DNA of 64,000 bases from Cornus controversa (GCA_026545225.1 CM048845.1:59276033-59340032), one strand, 5' to 3'; numbered from the stretch's first letter, positions 1-11,487 are shown. Translations and numbers: made by a program. Notes: a model not told the origin generated them from the sequence alone.

Positions 1-516
1 CAACTCACTTCTTAGCCTTGGTTTTGAGGTCCAAAAAGGAGTCATATAACTTGCTTTGTGCAATCAACTTGTTGGTCGCAAGTTAGGCTACTTATAAGCC
101 CTCTATTGTGACAAATACCACGAATCAAGAACATAATAAAGAAATTGATAGAAAATGCAAACACAAATCACACAAAGAACACAAGCGTGATTCGGTGTAA
201 AGTCTTTGTCCGCAGTGAAGATCTGGCGAAAGATTTCACTTTACAAAAATTAGAAAATTACAATTTCAATTGCGGCATCAATTCTCGCTCTAACACACCT
301 CAAACTTTAAACGTTCTTATATACTGAGCTGCAAGAGAGTCCTAGAACAGGATCCACAACCCACTTGAGAAAAATGTGTCAAAAAAATTTTGCCAAACCA
401 AACAAAGCCCACTTTTCTAGTCAAAGCTGAAAAAAATTCGGGCCACAACTTCACACCCTACATTAAAGCTCTTAGGCTCGAGAAGCTAAACCCCTTCAAT
501 CTTCATTAACAATCTA
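1..516. repeat. 3' flank of the C45 pseudogene with an LTR-like repeat
   Basis: No gene is seen here. From about 110 to 480 the sequence has the form of a plant Copia-type LTR edge, with a GTGATTCGGTGTAAAG segment followed by GGCGAAAGATTTCACT. A related stretch occurs near 1750-1850 inside the neighbouring pseudogene. Neither border could be fixed, so family and orientation are uncertain. Confidence 0.35.
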
Positions 517-980
517 TTATTGTGGCATCTTGAACTCTTCTGAAAGCATTGAGAAGACATGAGAGACTTCTCCTTCTTTAGGGTTTCGTTCAATAATTGA
601 CAGTGTTTGTTTATCCAAATCAATAACAGTTGTACATAAGGTGTAAAGTAGTGGACCTAAAAATCTAGCAAGAATCATAATTGAAAGAGATTCAAAGAGT
701 TTAAACAGCTTCAAAATATTTCCAAAAGTACCTGTCATATAGATAGGGTATTTTTTATCATCCATGTCTCCAAGAAGCGAGAGGAAATCATTTCTGGAGC
801 TTTTTGGTAGCAAAGCTGCTCTTTTTTTCTTGCTTATCGAGTTCTCATCATGTACCTATATCAAAGAAAACTTATGATTTTTTTGGTAGCAAAGCATGTG
901 ATTATTAAAATGAATTAACGGCATGTAATTTTTTCTTGTCCAATTTTTTGAATCAGTGTAACATGTTGCTATTTTCTTGA

Positions 981-1095
981 GGCTATGTTCAGTTGCATAG
1001 AATTTGAGCCTTGAAATTAAAAAGGATTTTGTTCACTTCTCCAATTCCACTAATTTAAAGTTCAAGACTCCAATTCCATGTAGTCGAACATAGCC
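981..1095. mobile_element. Tourist-like MITE (PIF/Harbinger type), copy 1
   Basis: A 115-bp sequence with terminal inverted repeats: it begins GGCTATGTTCAGTTGCATAG and ends in the complement of GGCTATGTTCGACTACATGG. The right flank is TAA and the left TGA, fitting a decayed TAA target duplication. It lies in the intron between exons 5 and 6 of the C45 pseudogene. A related copy lies at 12721-12820. Confidence 0.65.
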
Positions 1096-1689
1096 TAAAT
1101 GTAGCCTTCTATGTTAATGCACTCTGCTACTACATACTTTGTTAACTTACCTGATGAACTTGAAGATGTAGATACATGTTGGCATGGAAGAATGGTGTTG
1201 CCCTAATCTCATGAACTGAAACTCGGCCTTTTGATGCAGTTTCAACGTTCATAATCCTACAAGTACTAATGTCAATCAGATTATAACTATGTCCAACAGA
1301 AGCTTCTGATGAATGAATCCTCTAAAACACACAAGCTATACCATCAACACCTCCACAATTGAACAAGTTTCAAAGGTGTGGGAAGAGGAGAACAATGACA
1401 ACTTACCGTTAATGGATCATCAATGCTTGGTGCTTCAAGCAAGTCTTTGGAGATGAAGTTTCGCCTAATGGCATCGGCTACAATCTCATCCTTAGATGGA
1501 GGTACTGAATTCAATGTAAATGCCTAAAAAAATTGACTTTCTTGTTACTTAAGAACTCCATCGTGTGATTTTTATAAAATAATAATCAGGTTTGATTCAA
1601 GACAATATAGAATTTTTTGTAGGTTTGTTGCACCTTGGGAACATCCAGGTCCAAAACCCATCTAATTTGATGTTCCATCAGTTCCATTT

Positions 1690-1990
1690 ATTGGTTAAAC
1701 TATTTGAATAATTGTTACACCAAGGAAACACAACAGAAAATGAAACAAACATCACAAACAAAAGGCAAGTATTTATATGATTTGGTAATGTGCCTGTATC
1801 TATGGCGAAGATTCGGCGAAAGTTTTCACTATCCGAAAGTCAGGAAATTACAAGTTCAACCCCTAAACCCTAGCTTGTTCTTGCTCTCTCACTCTTTCTA
1901 TTTGATTTTCAGTGTTTTATTTTTAGTCCACTCCAAACCTTAGATGCCCTTATATGACGGACCACAACATAACAATAACCATCATCATTT
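1690..1990. repeat. LTR-like repeat in an intron of the C45 pseudogene
   Basis: This stretch, between exons 3 and 4 of the pseudogene, resembles the sequence at 184-250 (shared GGCGAAAG and TTTCACT blocks after a gapped TTCGG/TTTGG motif). It accounts for much of this 579-bp intron. The ends and target duplication could not be defined. Confidence 0.35.
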
Positions 1991-4029
1991 GGATTTAATA
2001 TAAGATCCTTACTAAGTTAGGCCTAACATGTAGTGAATCATAGAAGAAAGCTACCAATAGCATTAGGTTCATAATTGTTTTATAGTAGATAACAGAATTT
2101 ACCAAGCCATGACTATTAAAACCAAATGCACAGCTTGGGAGCTCTCCTACATATGTGTAAGCAGTGAAAGTCCATTCCCCAGAGTTGCCATGATCAGATA
2201 ACTACAATGTCACATAAATATGTTACCTTTTATTGTTGGACTTAAAAGTTGATACACTTATAATATGAATGTGTAACGGCTTGGATGAATTTAGACCGAT
2301 CCAGGATGATTTTTGAATCGGATTAAATTTTTTTTTTTATTAATTGATTTCAGGAAAAATGTGGATATACATGTATATATATATGGAATTGTATATATAT
2401 TGATGGAGGAGGTAGTTATATATATATAGGGGGATACATATATATATATAGTTATGGTGGGTACATTTATATTAACTTATAAATATATTGTGGGCTTATA
2501 TGCAATTATAAGGGAATGGTGGTGCACATATATAATTATGTGGTTGTCATGTATATAAATATGTATATATGCATGTATGGTAGTATATACATATATTATA
2601 TACATAAATAATATGTAGTGTAGGTTAAGAAGAGAAGAGGATAAGAAATGAAAGGAGGAGAGGGAATCGGCTGAAGAGAAGGAAAAGAAGAAAGAAAAAG
2701 AAAAAGAAAAGAAGAAAAGAGGAAAAGAAGAGAAATTGGGAGAGAGAGAAACTGAAAGAGAGAAAGAGGAGGAGCCGATTTCGGCGCCAACGGTGGCTGT
2801 GGCTGCCGGCTGTTCATGGTGGCTGAAGCGGTTGTGGTGGTGGCGTGAGGCGGTGTCGCCGATGGGTTCCTTTGGTGGTGGTGGTGCAGAGACACGACTG
2901 GGTCGTGTTGGTTTTGGCTGAATACGGCCGTTGAGGTGGAGCTCCGACAGGGATCGTGAGCCAACAGCCATGGTGGCCATTTGGTTTAGCTCGGCAGTAG
3001 AGGGGAGCCGCTTTTATGGCCGTGGTTGGTGGCCCTTGGTTTTTGGACGATTCTGGTGCGGGTTTGGTTCACGGCGGCAGCGGGTGGTTTTCGGCAGAGG
3101 ATTTTGGCTCACGGTGGTGGGCTGGTGGTGAGGTCAAGCTGCCTTGGTGGTTTTGGGTGGCCGGTGGGTGTTGCAGGTTTTGGACGACCGATAGATTGCT
3201 CCGGTCGGTCGAAACTACCATTTCGGTCGACCGAAGCAATTCTTCTGCCGACCGACGGTGCTGAGTTGTACTTTAACAGTATTGATACCTAGTAGGTTGT
3301 GTTCAGAAGGGACTCTAGTTGGGTTTTCTTGATAGCTTGCTTCGCTTGGACAGCCGTGGTGGCTGGTTTGTGGGTGCTTGATGTGGGTTCGATTATAGCG
3401 GGTCTATGGTGTCCTGTGGCTGTAACGAGGTGGTGTAACGTGGTGGTTCATATGGCGTGGACTGCTCGGGTTCAATGTTGGTTGGTTGAGCTTGGTTGAT
3501 TGTGGTCCATGGTGAGTTGGGTTCTTGTTGGTGATTTGCTTGTGGATTCACATGAGAATGGTCTTAAAATGGGCTGCCACTAAACTATAATTGGGATGGA
3601 TTGCATTGACTGCTATTTTGAGTTTGGTTGATGTGAATCGGGCCTCAATTTGATTAGATTGGACTTTGGAAAGTAGGCCTTGCGGTGTGGGCTGTGAAGA
3701 AGTGTAATTGGGCTTGCCTAATTAAATTGGGTCAAGCATGGAAACTAAAAAGGAGATGAAGTGGTCCATTGGATTGTTCGTGTGGACTTGGACATGGGAC
3801 TGGACCGGGCATGGAAATAGGACGCCTTCCAGCCACGGATTCCCTAAAGGCGGGACCTAAGGTAAGTTGATTCTTGCTTCTATCTCCTACGTATATTTTA
3901 ATATGTTGATTAATTTTACATATGTTCTTAATTTGATCATATGTGGCATTGTACATATAAGTGCATATATATATATATATAAATGTGAATTTTATATATA
4001 TATGTGGGATGTGAGGATATATATATATA

Positions 4030-4070
<41 letters not shown>

Positions 4071-6014
4071 GTTTTGAGGATGAGAGCATTATCAAATTTA
4101 GATGCTGATTTACATCGTGGTACGCATATTTATGAATTGAGCCATGTAAAGTATGCTAAATTATACATATATATTTAGCTATGTGTGGTTATATATGCAT
4201 AGGTAGATTTTATGCATGGTATTAAATATATATATGTGATTATATATATGGGTGCAGTGGTAGAAATGTAGGCTAGATATGAATATAACTTTTGGCGGGT
4301 ATTTGCAAAGCATGATTATGATATGCTAGGTGTTCTATATGTTCTTATTACATATGTGGGTGATGTAATATATATGTGTTTATATATTGTGATTGGAATG
4401 TGTGTAGCTACTTGTAGTAAGTATATGCATTAAGTGAAGCATGATAATATTTATGCTTGTGTAAGGACCAAAATTATTTTGACCGGTTCCGGACGATTTT
4501 GACCGAATTGAAATTTTTTCAGATTAATTAAAAATTTAGAAAAGTGTGGATATAGAGATTTCCATACAAGTGGAAGGTGTATATATATATATATATATAT
4601 ATGTAGTGCCTATATTTATATTAAATTATAAATATATGGTGGGCTTTTATGCAAATATGAAGAAATGTGGGTTCCTATGCATGATTATACGTATAAGTGG
4701 ATGAAAGGAGAACCCCCATGTGGTATTTTATGCATATAATAAAGATATGAGTACATATATATTTCTATAACCAAGTGGGTGAGGATTGTGTGGTGCATAT
4801 TAAAAGTGGGGTTTTAATTCAAAAAGAAAGAAAAGGAAGACCAAGTAGTGGTCAGCCGAAGGAGGAAGAAAAGAGAAGAAAAAGAAAAGAAAAGAAAAGA
4901 AGAAAGAAAAAGAAAAAGAAAAGAAGAGAGAGAAGGAGAAGTCGGGGAGAGAGAGAAAGAGAAACTGAGTGAGATCGGGAGAGGGAAACCGAGAAGGAGG
5001 AGGTGGGTCGGGGTGCTCACGGCGGGGCTTCACCTGGGTGACGGCGAAGGCAGTGCGCCGACAGTGGCTGGACTGGCGGCTGACGGTGACGGCTGTGGCT
5101 GGTTGCAAGTTACTGGCCGCAACTGAGGGTTTCGCGGCTGGAGTTGTGGGTTGAGCTTCGGCTGGCTCGATGGGGGTCTGATCATGGTGGGTTTTCGGGT
5201 GGTTCCGGTTGTGGCGGCCGAATGGTGGTGGTCACGGAGGTCACGGTGGTGGGTTTGGCCGTGGCTAGTGCCGACGGTGGCTTCGGCTGGTAGATCTGTT
5301 ACGGTGAGTTGATTGGGTCTAAAATTTTGGGATTTATTAGCGGCCGTTTTGGGGCTGATTTGTGGACTTGGGTGGAGTTATTCCGACCATGGTGGTGGCC
5401 GGAAATGGGTTCTTTGCTGGTGAGGTTGATTCGACTTGAGTGGGTTCTTGGGTGGCTGGAATTGGCTACCGAAAGTTTGTAGGGACTGTTAGGTGCTCGC
5501 TATTGGGTTTGGTAGTGACTGTTTTGAGGTCGTTTGAGGATGCACATGGTGGCACCGGAGGGTCTGTATGGCCGTGGAAATGGTGGTTCATGGTGTTTGG
5601 TCTCGGCTTGGGTGTGGCTTTCGTGGGTTCCTGTTGGGTTTTTTGTGGCTGGTGGTGGCCGTGACACGGCGGTGGCTGTCCGGCGGTTTGATGATAACTG
5701 GGTTTGATTGCAACTCGGTTTGGGTTTGATATTCAAATGGGTTTTGGGTGCTGGAAGTGGCTGCCGAATGTGGCTTAGGCCTTGAGTTTGTGTTGGGTTT
5801 CCAATGGAACTAGAAGTGGGCTGGAATTAGTCCAATGGATTTGCTCGTGTGGACTTCGACACAGGACTGGATCGGGCTTGGAAACAGGCCGATTTGCAGG
5901 CACGGACCGGTTGAGAGCGGGACCTAAGGCAAGTTGATTCTTGCCTCTATCTCTTACAAATATTTTTGATATTTTGGTTAATTTACCTATGTCCCTTAAT
6001 TTGATCATAGGTGG

Positions 6015-6053
<39 letters not shown>

Positions 6054-7017
6054 GCCATTATATATATATGTGTGTGGGTGTTGCATACGTGCGGGATGTG
6101 AGGATATATATATGTGTGTATATATATATGTGGGTGAGTTTGGGGAGCGATGACATGCTACATTAAATCGCCTATTTGCATTGTGATATGCATGTATGTA
6201 TAGATTAAAGTCTATGAAAAGCATGTTAAATAGTACATGTTTGGCTATGTGTGGTCTTGTATGCATATGTGACTTTTATGTATGATGTTCAATATATATA
6301 TGTGATTGCATATATATGGGTGCAGTGGTAGAAATGCACGCTAAGTAGCAATATAACTTTTGGCAGACATTTGCAAAGCATGATTATGATATGCTAGGTG
6401 TTCTCTATGTTCTTAATACATATGAGTGACGAAATATATATGTGTTTATATATTATGATTGGAATGCATGTTGACTACTTGTAGTGAATATATGCATTGA
6501 ATGAGAGCATGATCGTATTTATGCTAGTATACGTGCATATAGGACTTATATGCAGGATTGGACATATATGTGTTTATATGTGGGAATGTGGATATGAGAT
6601 GCATGCTAACTTTATTCATATATCGAATGTGTGCGTTTGTTATAGCATGATGAAAATGTGCTAAGGTTGAGGTGTTTTGCATATGTGAGGTGTTATGCAA
6701 GTCTTGGAACATGTATGTGCTATATGTGTTGAAATGTGATGAAAAGCATGCTAAATACTTCTTTTTAGTGTTCATAAGCATGGGTTGAAGCATGAAAGTA
6801 TTATGCTGTGTATATGTGCATTCATATTGCATGTATAAGAAGGAAATGACACATACGTGGTTATATGTGGGTTTAGGTAGAAAGAAATGCATGTTATGTA
6901 CTTATATACCAGCTGGGCATTGAGATAACATAAAATAAAATGCTGGATTACGTATGCATCCACATTGCATATATGGGAGGTTGCGGGAAAATTAACGCAA
7001 AAAGAGGTGCACGGGAC

Positions 7018-7405
7018 TTCGGAGTGGTCCAACCGTGTCACGAGGAGTGGTATAACTATCCACTACGTATGGCCCTCGGAGTGGACCCGCCATACAAAGG
7101 CTTTATGCCTAGAATCGGAGTGTGTCCAACATTTGTGAGCTTCGGAGTTGCCGCCTCACAATTTGGCAAACCCATATATTGCCATCGGAATGTGTCCAAC
7201 AAGTATGGCCCTCGGAGTAGACCCGCTATACTCAGGCTTAAAGCCTGAAAATTGGAGCATGTCTAATGAATGTGAGCCTCGGAGCTGTCCCCTCGCATAA
7301 TGGCAATCCTATAAATTGCCAGGGTAGAATGACCTTTCGGAGTGGTCCAGGTCATAGGATGGTTATCGGAGTTGTCCTAGGTCACATGATCCTCGGAGCG
7401 GGCCA
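7018..7405 (+). repeat. Minisatellite in element B (CGGAGTGGTCC type)
   Basis: Degenerate tandem units built around CCTCGGAGTGGACCCGCC and ATCGGAGTTGTCC recur every 30 to 60 bp. A repeat zone sits at the same relative place, upstream of the GAGCTCACCCC block, in elements A and D and in the reversed copy near 47.7 kb, but with different unit sequences. Confidence 0.75.
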
Positions 7406-8174
7406 ATCATGTGGGGTATCGGATGAGGGCCGAGAGTGAGAGTATATGCAAGCCTAGACACTTATATTATGTATCGGATTATGACCGTAGAAGGTGAAAA
7501 TACCTTTATGCTTATGTGTTTATCTGTTAAGCATGTTTTCTGTTTAAATGCATCTATATTGTATTTGAGATGTGCTACTTGATGAGTAGGAGACGAGGTA
7601 GTTGATTTACATTGTTTATGTAAATGTTTTGACATATATGTTCTATATACATATTGGTGCTGAATGTTTACTGCTTTCAAGCATGTTGAAAATGATTTCT
7701 AAAATCATGTATAGTGGATTTTGTATGTTCATATGTGCTAGAGTAGCCATATACATCGTTAGTTCATGCATGCTAGATAGAGCATGGTCTCAAATATTGT
7801 GATATATTTAAGTGCATGTATATTTTTGAGAATATGTGAGGATCGACCTGCTACAGCGGTGATAGTATGGTTCTACATACCTTGTTGGGCCTTTGAGCTC
7901 ACCCCCTCCCAGGTTTTGCAGGTATTGCTGGTTTTGGAGTTAGTTAGGGGACTGACAGCACCGATTGCAGAGGTAGTATCTAGATTCCTTAGAACCTGAT
8001 GCATGTCCAGGATAGTGGATAGATAGATACTTTACATTTGGATTAAATGTATAAAGCGATTTATGTTGATTCAGTTCCTTCAGTTGTATTTTATTCATGT
8101 GATGTATGTATATAATACGGACATTCAAGGACTGAGACATGTATTTTTGATTCTGTTATGTATGTTGTAGAAAT

Positions 8175-8260
8175 GCTGGGGGGGACACGTGCCCAGAAGT
8201 GTCCATTTTTATTGTTAGATATAAATGCTGGGGGGACACGTGCCCAGAAGTGTCCATATG
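8175..8260 (+). repeat. Twin hairpin units near the end of element B
   Basis: Two direct copies, about 51 bp apart, of a unit holding GGACACGTGCCCAGAAGTGTCC-like sequence; arms GGACAC (8183-8188, 8234-8239) pair with GTGTCC (8199-8204, 8250-8255). Similar units occur in A (9955-9976 and near 10006-10027) and once in D (53976-53997). Conservation between otherwise divergent LTR copies suggests a role in the transcript, for example its 3' end, but this is inference. Confidence 0.7.
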
Positions 8261-8765
8261 AATTGTAAAGCAGGTATATCATGCCAAGAGCTGATTATTT
8301 AGAATGGGTCATGCCCAATTTTCGTGAAAATAATAAAAAATTGAGATGGTGTGATCAGGTGATGGTTATGTCGTGAGGGTGATCTCACGGGGTTCACACC
8401 TTAGTTTTTGGGCCTCGGGAATCGGGGCGTGACAGCTTGTATGTGTGCATAGGTGATTTATATGCATAATTTGACATATACGTGATTATATGTGTTGTTA
8501 TGTGAGTGGAATGCATGCTATCTTTTGTATTGAAAATGGGTGCATTGGGTAAAGTATGACTAAAATGTGCTTAAGTGAGATTTAGGAGCATATGTGGATA
8601 ATATGCTAGGCTTTACATGTGTAGTTGTGTGGGGAGTAATGCATGCTACGTACTTTTAAAACTAGCAGTGCATTGGGGTAGGCATTAGATGATATGCTAC
8701 ACTTCATGTGTTTGAAATGCATATATGGGGCCGTTGTGAGGAAACGGGGGAAGAAAAAGTTGACA

Positions 8766-9135
8766 TATACTCGGTGACAGTTCTGATATGGTCAAATCAC
8801 CTTGAGTTAGATTATGCTCGGTGGCAGTTCTGATATGGTTCAACCACCTTGAGCCAACTAATACTCGGTGACGGTTGTGATATGGTTTAATCACCTTGAG
8901 TCGAATTATGCTTGGTGGCGGTTCTGATATGGTCTAACCACCTTGAGCCAACTAATACTCGGTGACGGTTCTGATATGGTCTAATCACCTTGAGTCAGAT
9001 TATGCTCAGTAACGGTTCTGATATAGTCTAACCACTTTGAGCCACCTAATACTCCGTGACGGTGCTGATATGGTCGAATCACCTTGAGTAAACAAATAAT
9101 TGGTGACGGTGCTGATATGGTCTAATCACCAATGG
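8766..9135 (+). repeat. 47-bp minisatellite in element A with a two-unit pattern
   Basis: About eight units of roughly 47 bp, starting near 8769, 8816, 8863, 8909, 8956, 9003, 9050 and 9097. Units alternate between an ACTCGGTGACGG type ending in ATCACCTTGAG and a GCTCGGTGGCGG type ending in ACCACCTTGAG, so the true period is a dimer of about 94 bp. Related units recur in element D near 53.1 kb. Confidence 0.85.
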
Positions 9136-10853
9136 GCAAACCAAAATATTGCCCCGGAAGTATGACGTTGACGGAGTAGGTCAAAGTTGTGAGATGGTTG
9201 TGGGAGGCATCCCAGGTCACATAATTGGTCAAAATCATGTTAGGATATCGGGTGAGACCCGAGGGAGGATGTATATATTTATGCTTATATGTTTATCTGT
9301 TAAGCATATTTTTCTGTTCAAATGTATCTTAATTACATTTGAGGTTTGCTACTTGATGAGTAGGAGATGTGGTAGTTGATTTACATTGTTTATGTAAATG
9401 TTTCGACATATATGTTCTTTATACATATTGGTGCTGAATGTTTACTACTTTCAAGTATGTTGAAAATGATTTCTAAGATCATGTGTAGTGGATTTTGTAT
9501 GTTCATGTGTGCTAGAGTAGCCATATACATCGTTGGTTCATGCATGCTAGGTGGAGCATGGTCTTAAATATTGTGATATATTTAAGTGCATGTATATTTT
9601 TGAGAATATGTGAGGATCGACCTGCTGCAGCAGTGATAATATGGTTCTACATACCTTGTTGAGCCTTTGAGCTCACCCCCTCCCAGGTTTTTGTAGGTAT
9701 TGCTGATTTTGGAGTCAGTTAGGGGGATTGATAGTACAGGATACAGAGGTGGTAATTTAATTCTCTAGAATTTAATGTATGTCCAGGATGTTGGATAGAG
9801 TTTCTTTACATTTGGATTAAATGTAACTGGACATTGTATGTTGGGTAATTTATTCCAATTATATTTTATTCATTTGATGTATGTATATGAGACGAACATT
9901 CAGGGACTGAGTTATTATTTCAATTGCAATATGCATGTTGTAGGAATGTTGGGGGGACACATGCCCAGAAGTGTCCATTTTGATTTTTAAATGTGAATGC
10001 TAGGGGGACACGTGCCCATAAGTGTCCATTTGAATTTAAAGCAGGTATAACATACCAGGATCTGATTTATTAGAATGGGTCATGCCCAATTTTCGTGAAA
10101 ATAATAGGGAATTGAGATTGTGTGATCAGGTGGCAATTATATCGTGAAAACGATCTCACGGATTCACACCTCGATTTTCGGGCCTCAAGAATCGGGGCGT
10201 TACAACATGGTACTTTATAGAGGGCAAAAAGGGTTCATTGGGACAAATGGACAGGTTAACCTCCGGTTTCCCAGGAGTCGGGGAATTGGGGCGTTACAGA
10301 ATGTGTGTGTATATATATATATATCAGCAAATGTCCAAAACACTCATTCAACTGGTATGAATCAGTGACACATTTACTGGTTGAAAGGACCATATCAAGT
10401 GAAAATTTTTAATTTTGGACATGATAGATTAAGTTAGAGCACGCTCACGTGTGACCAACTAGAGCAACATTAGCATCCTCATTGTGAGTTGTAACGGCCA
10501 TCGAATTACTAACAACAAGAACAACAGAATAGTCTTATGAAGCGTCACCATTCAAATTCATCGTCGTCTTGGGGATAAATGGGAGTATCTGCTTCCTGAA
10601 GTTAAGTAATATCAACTGAAACATGAACAACAAGAATGTCAGTATTGTTACATTGACAACAAACAATTAAGAAATGAACTGCTTTGACAGCTCAATAGTA
10701 CTTCTAAAATCATTACATAAAGAATGGGTACATTGCTTCCATCTACAGTCCCCAAGAGTTCTTCCCAATACCTGGGAAACTTGTTCCGATTCGCGGTGGA
10801 CAGTGCTTCAATGAGTGGCTTTGATTTTAGGGTTTAGGCAAAAGGGAGGAGTT

Positions 10854-11334
10854 TGTTGGGAACAGTGGAAGTGCAAAAAACAAATTATAACAATCTCACA
10901 CAAAATACAAGATATACATGGTTCGACACAACCTAACCTACGTCCATGGATGAGAAGATATTCCATTACAATTCCAGAGAGATATTACAATAATAGAGAA
11001 TACACAAAACTAGACCGTGTACATAAGCTCTTGTCCCAGAACTCTTCACCATATACCAATCCACAAGACTTACTCTTGCCCTCAGTGTTTCACTCTACCA
11101 AACCTGTAACCCTCCACCCATCAACTCCCTCGTGAGGTTACATCTCTCTCAACTCATAAGTCTTAACCATACCCCCTAGGCATCTATTTGTAGAGCCCTA
11201 AACCCAATGCCTTGTTGGACAAGGATTATAATCTCTTGGATCCCAAAACTTTCTTAACAAGAAATTACCTAATAAAATACAACTCGAAAATAGAAAACCT
11301 TATTAGATTAGAATTAGAGACATAATACATAACA
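10854..11334. mobile_element. Short Copia-type solo LTR in exon 1 of the C45 pseudogene
   Basis: A 481-bp insert begins TGTTGGGAACAGTGG and ends ATAATACATAACA, with a near-perfect 5-bp duplication (GAGTT at 10849-10853, AAGTT at 11335-11339). Removing one duplication joins the flanking codons of the host gene in frame, which independently fixes both borders. The interior has the TGGTTCGACAC...CTACGTCCATGG pattern common in plant Copia LTRs. No internal coding part, so it is a fossil solo LTR. Confidence 0.75.
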
Positions 11335-11487
11335 AAGTTGGTGTTGAAGAATTTGGTATGTGGCCAACCTACTCTTTATTTAATTGGAGAACCTTTGTCC
11401 TATCAGGAAACCCATATGGTAGGCATCTTCACAAGCTCCAACTTCAAACAATTCTAACTTTCCTCCTTCCATACTTGAGCTCTCCAT

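Larger units (their letters stand above)
4460..8434 (+). mobile_element. Long solo-LTR-like element B nested in A
   Basis: B is 3975 bp, begins TGTAAGGACCAAAATT, ends ATCGGGGCGTGACA, and is flanked by the perfect 5-bp duplication GCTTG (4455-4459 and 8435-8439). Its order of parts matches A: AT-rich start, purine tract (4800-4975), GC-rich zone (4980-5900), the string GGACCTAAGGCAAGTTGATTC near 5923, a tandem-repeat zone (7018-7405), the block GAGCTCACCCCCTCCCAG near 7900, and two hairpins near the end. No internal coding region is present, so it is best read as a solo LTR, a fossil left by recombination. It inserted after A, into A. Confidence 0.85.
2272..10298 (+). mobile_element. Long-LTR retrotransposon A (Ty3/gypsy, Del/Tekay-like), inserted in a C45 intron
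   Basis: The element starts TGTAACGGCTTGG and ends GGGGCGTTACA, flanked by a perfect 5-bp target duplication GAATG (2267-2271 and 10299-10303). Without the nested element B it is about 4 kb and nearly all LTR: an AT-rich start, a purine tract near 2640-2770, a GC-rich zone 2770-3560, a minisatellite at 8766-9135 and a hairpin-rich end. Two LTR-like termini lie close together at the right (10204 and 10298), with a degenerate TGGTA string between them that may be a worn tRNA-Met type primer site. No gag or pol is seen, so it is a broken, collapsed copy. Family placement is by the TG...GGGGCGTGACA style of ends. Confidence 0.75.
517..11487 (-). pseudogene. Decayed peptidase C45 / acyl-CoA:6-aminopenicillanate acyltransferase-like gene
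   Basis: C45 proteins are N-terminal-nucleophile amide hydrolases or acyltransferases; the plant members have no well-defined substrate. Pieces in order on the minus strand: exon 1 from ATG 11487 to about 10704 (reads MESSSMEGGKLELFEVG, then GFLIGQRFS, NKFPRYWEELLGT), exon 2 10595-10449 (HNEDANVALVGHT), exon 3 2201-2103 (GELPSCAFGFNSHGL), exon 4 1523-1407 (AFTLNSVPPSKDEIV), exon 5 1321-1151 (VGHSYNLIDIST, FFHANMYLHL), exon 6 855-732, exon 7 656-517 (LYTLCTTVIDLDKQTLSI, stop). Introns from exon 2 onward have GT-AG borders and matching phases. It is broken: TAA codons at 11380-11382, 10834-10836 and 10535-10537, a probable 4-base loss in exon 3, and an LTR inserted in exon 1. TAT at 10529-10531 sits where the family has its nucleophile Cys. 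Family assignment is from memory of the family pattern and is quite sure; function is dead by inference. Confidence 0.82.

Noticed and set aside
2477-3499. Several overlapping frames in GC-rich DNA, and similar ones at 4800-5736, as possible host genes rich in Gly, Trp or Ser
   Set aside because: They lie in the same relative place inside two related long LTRs, have low complexity and no shared protein frame or motif.
8766-9135. CRISPR-like array of regular repeats
   Set aside because: Units are contiguous and diverged, with no unique spacers, within a plant LTR.
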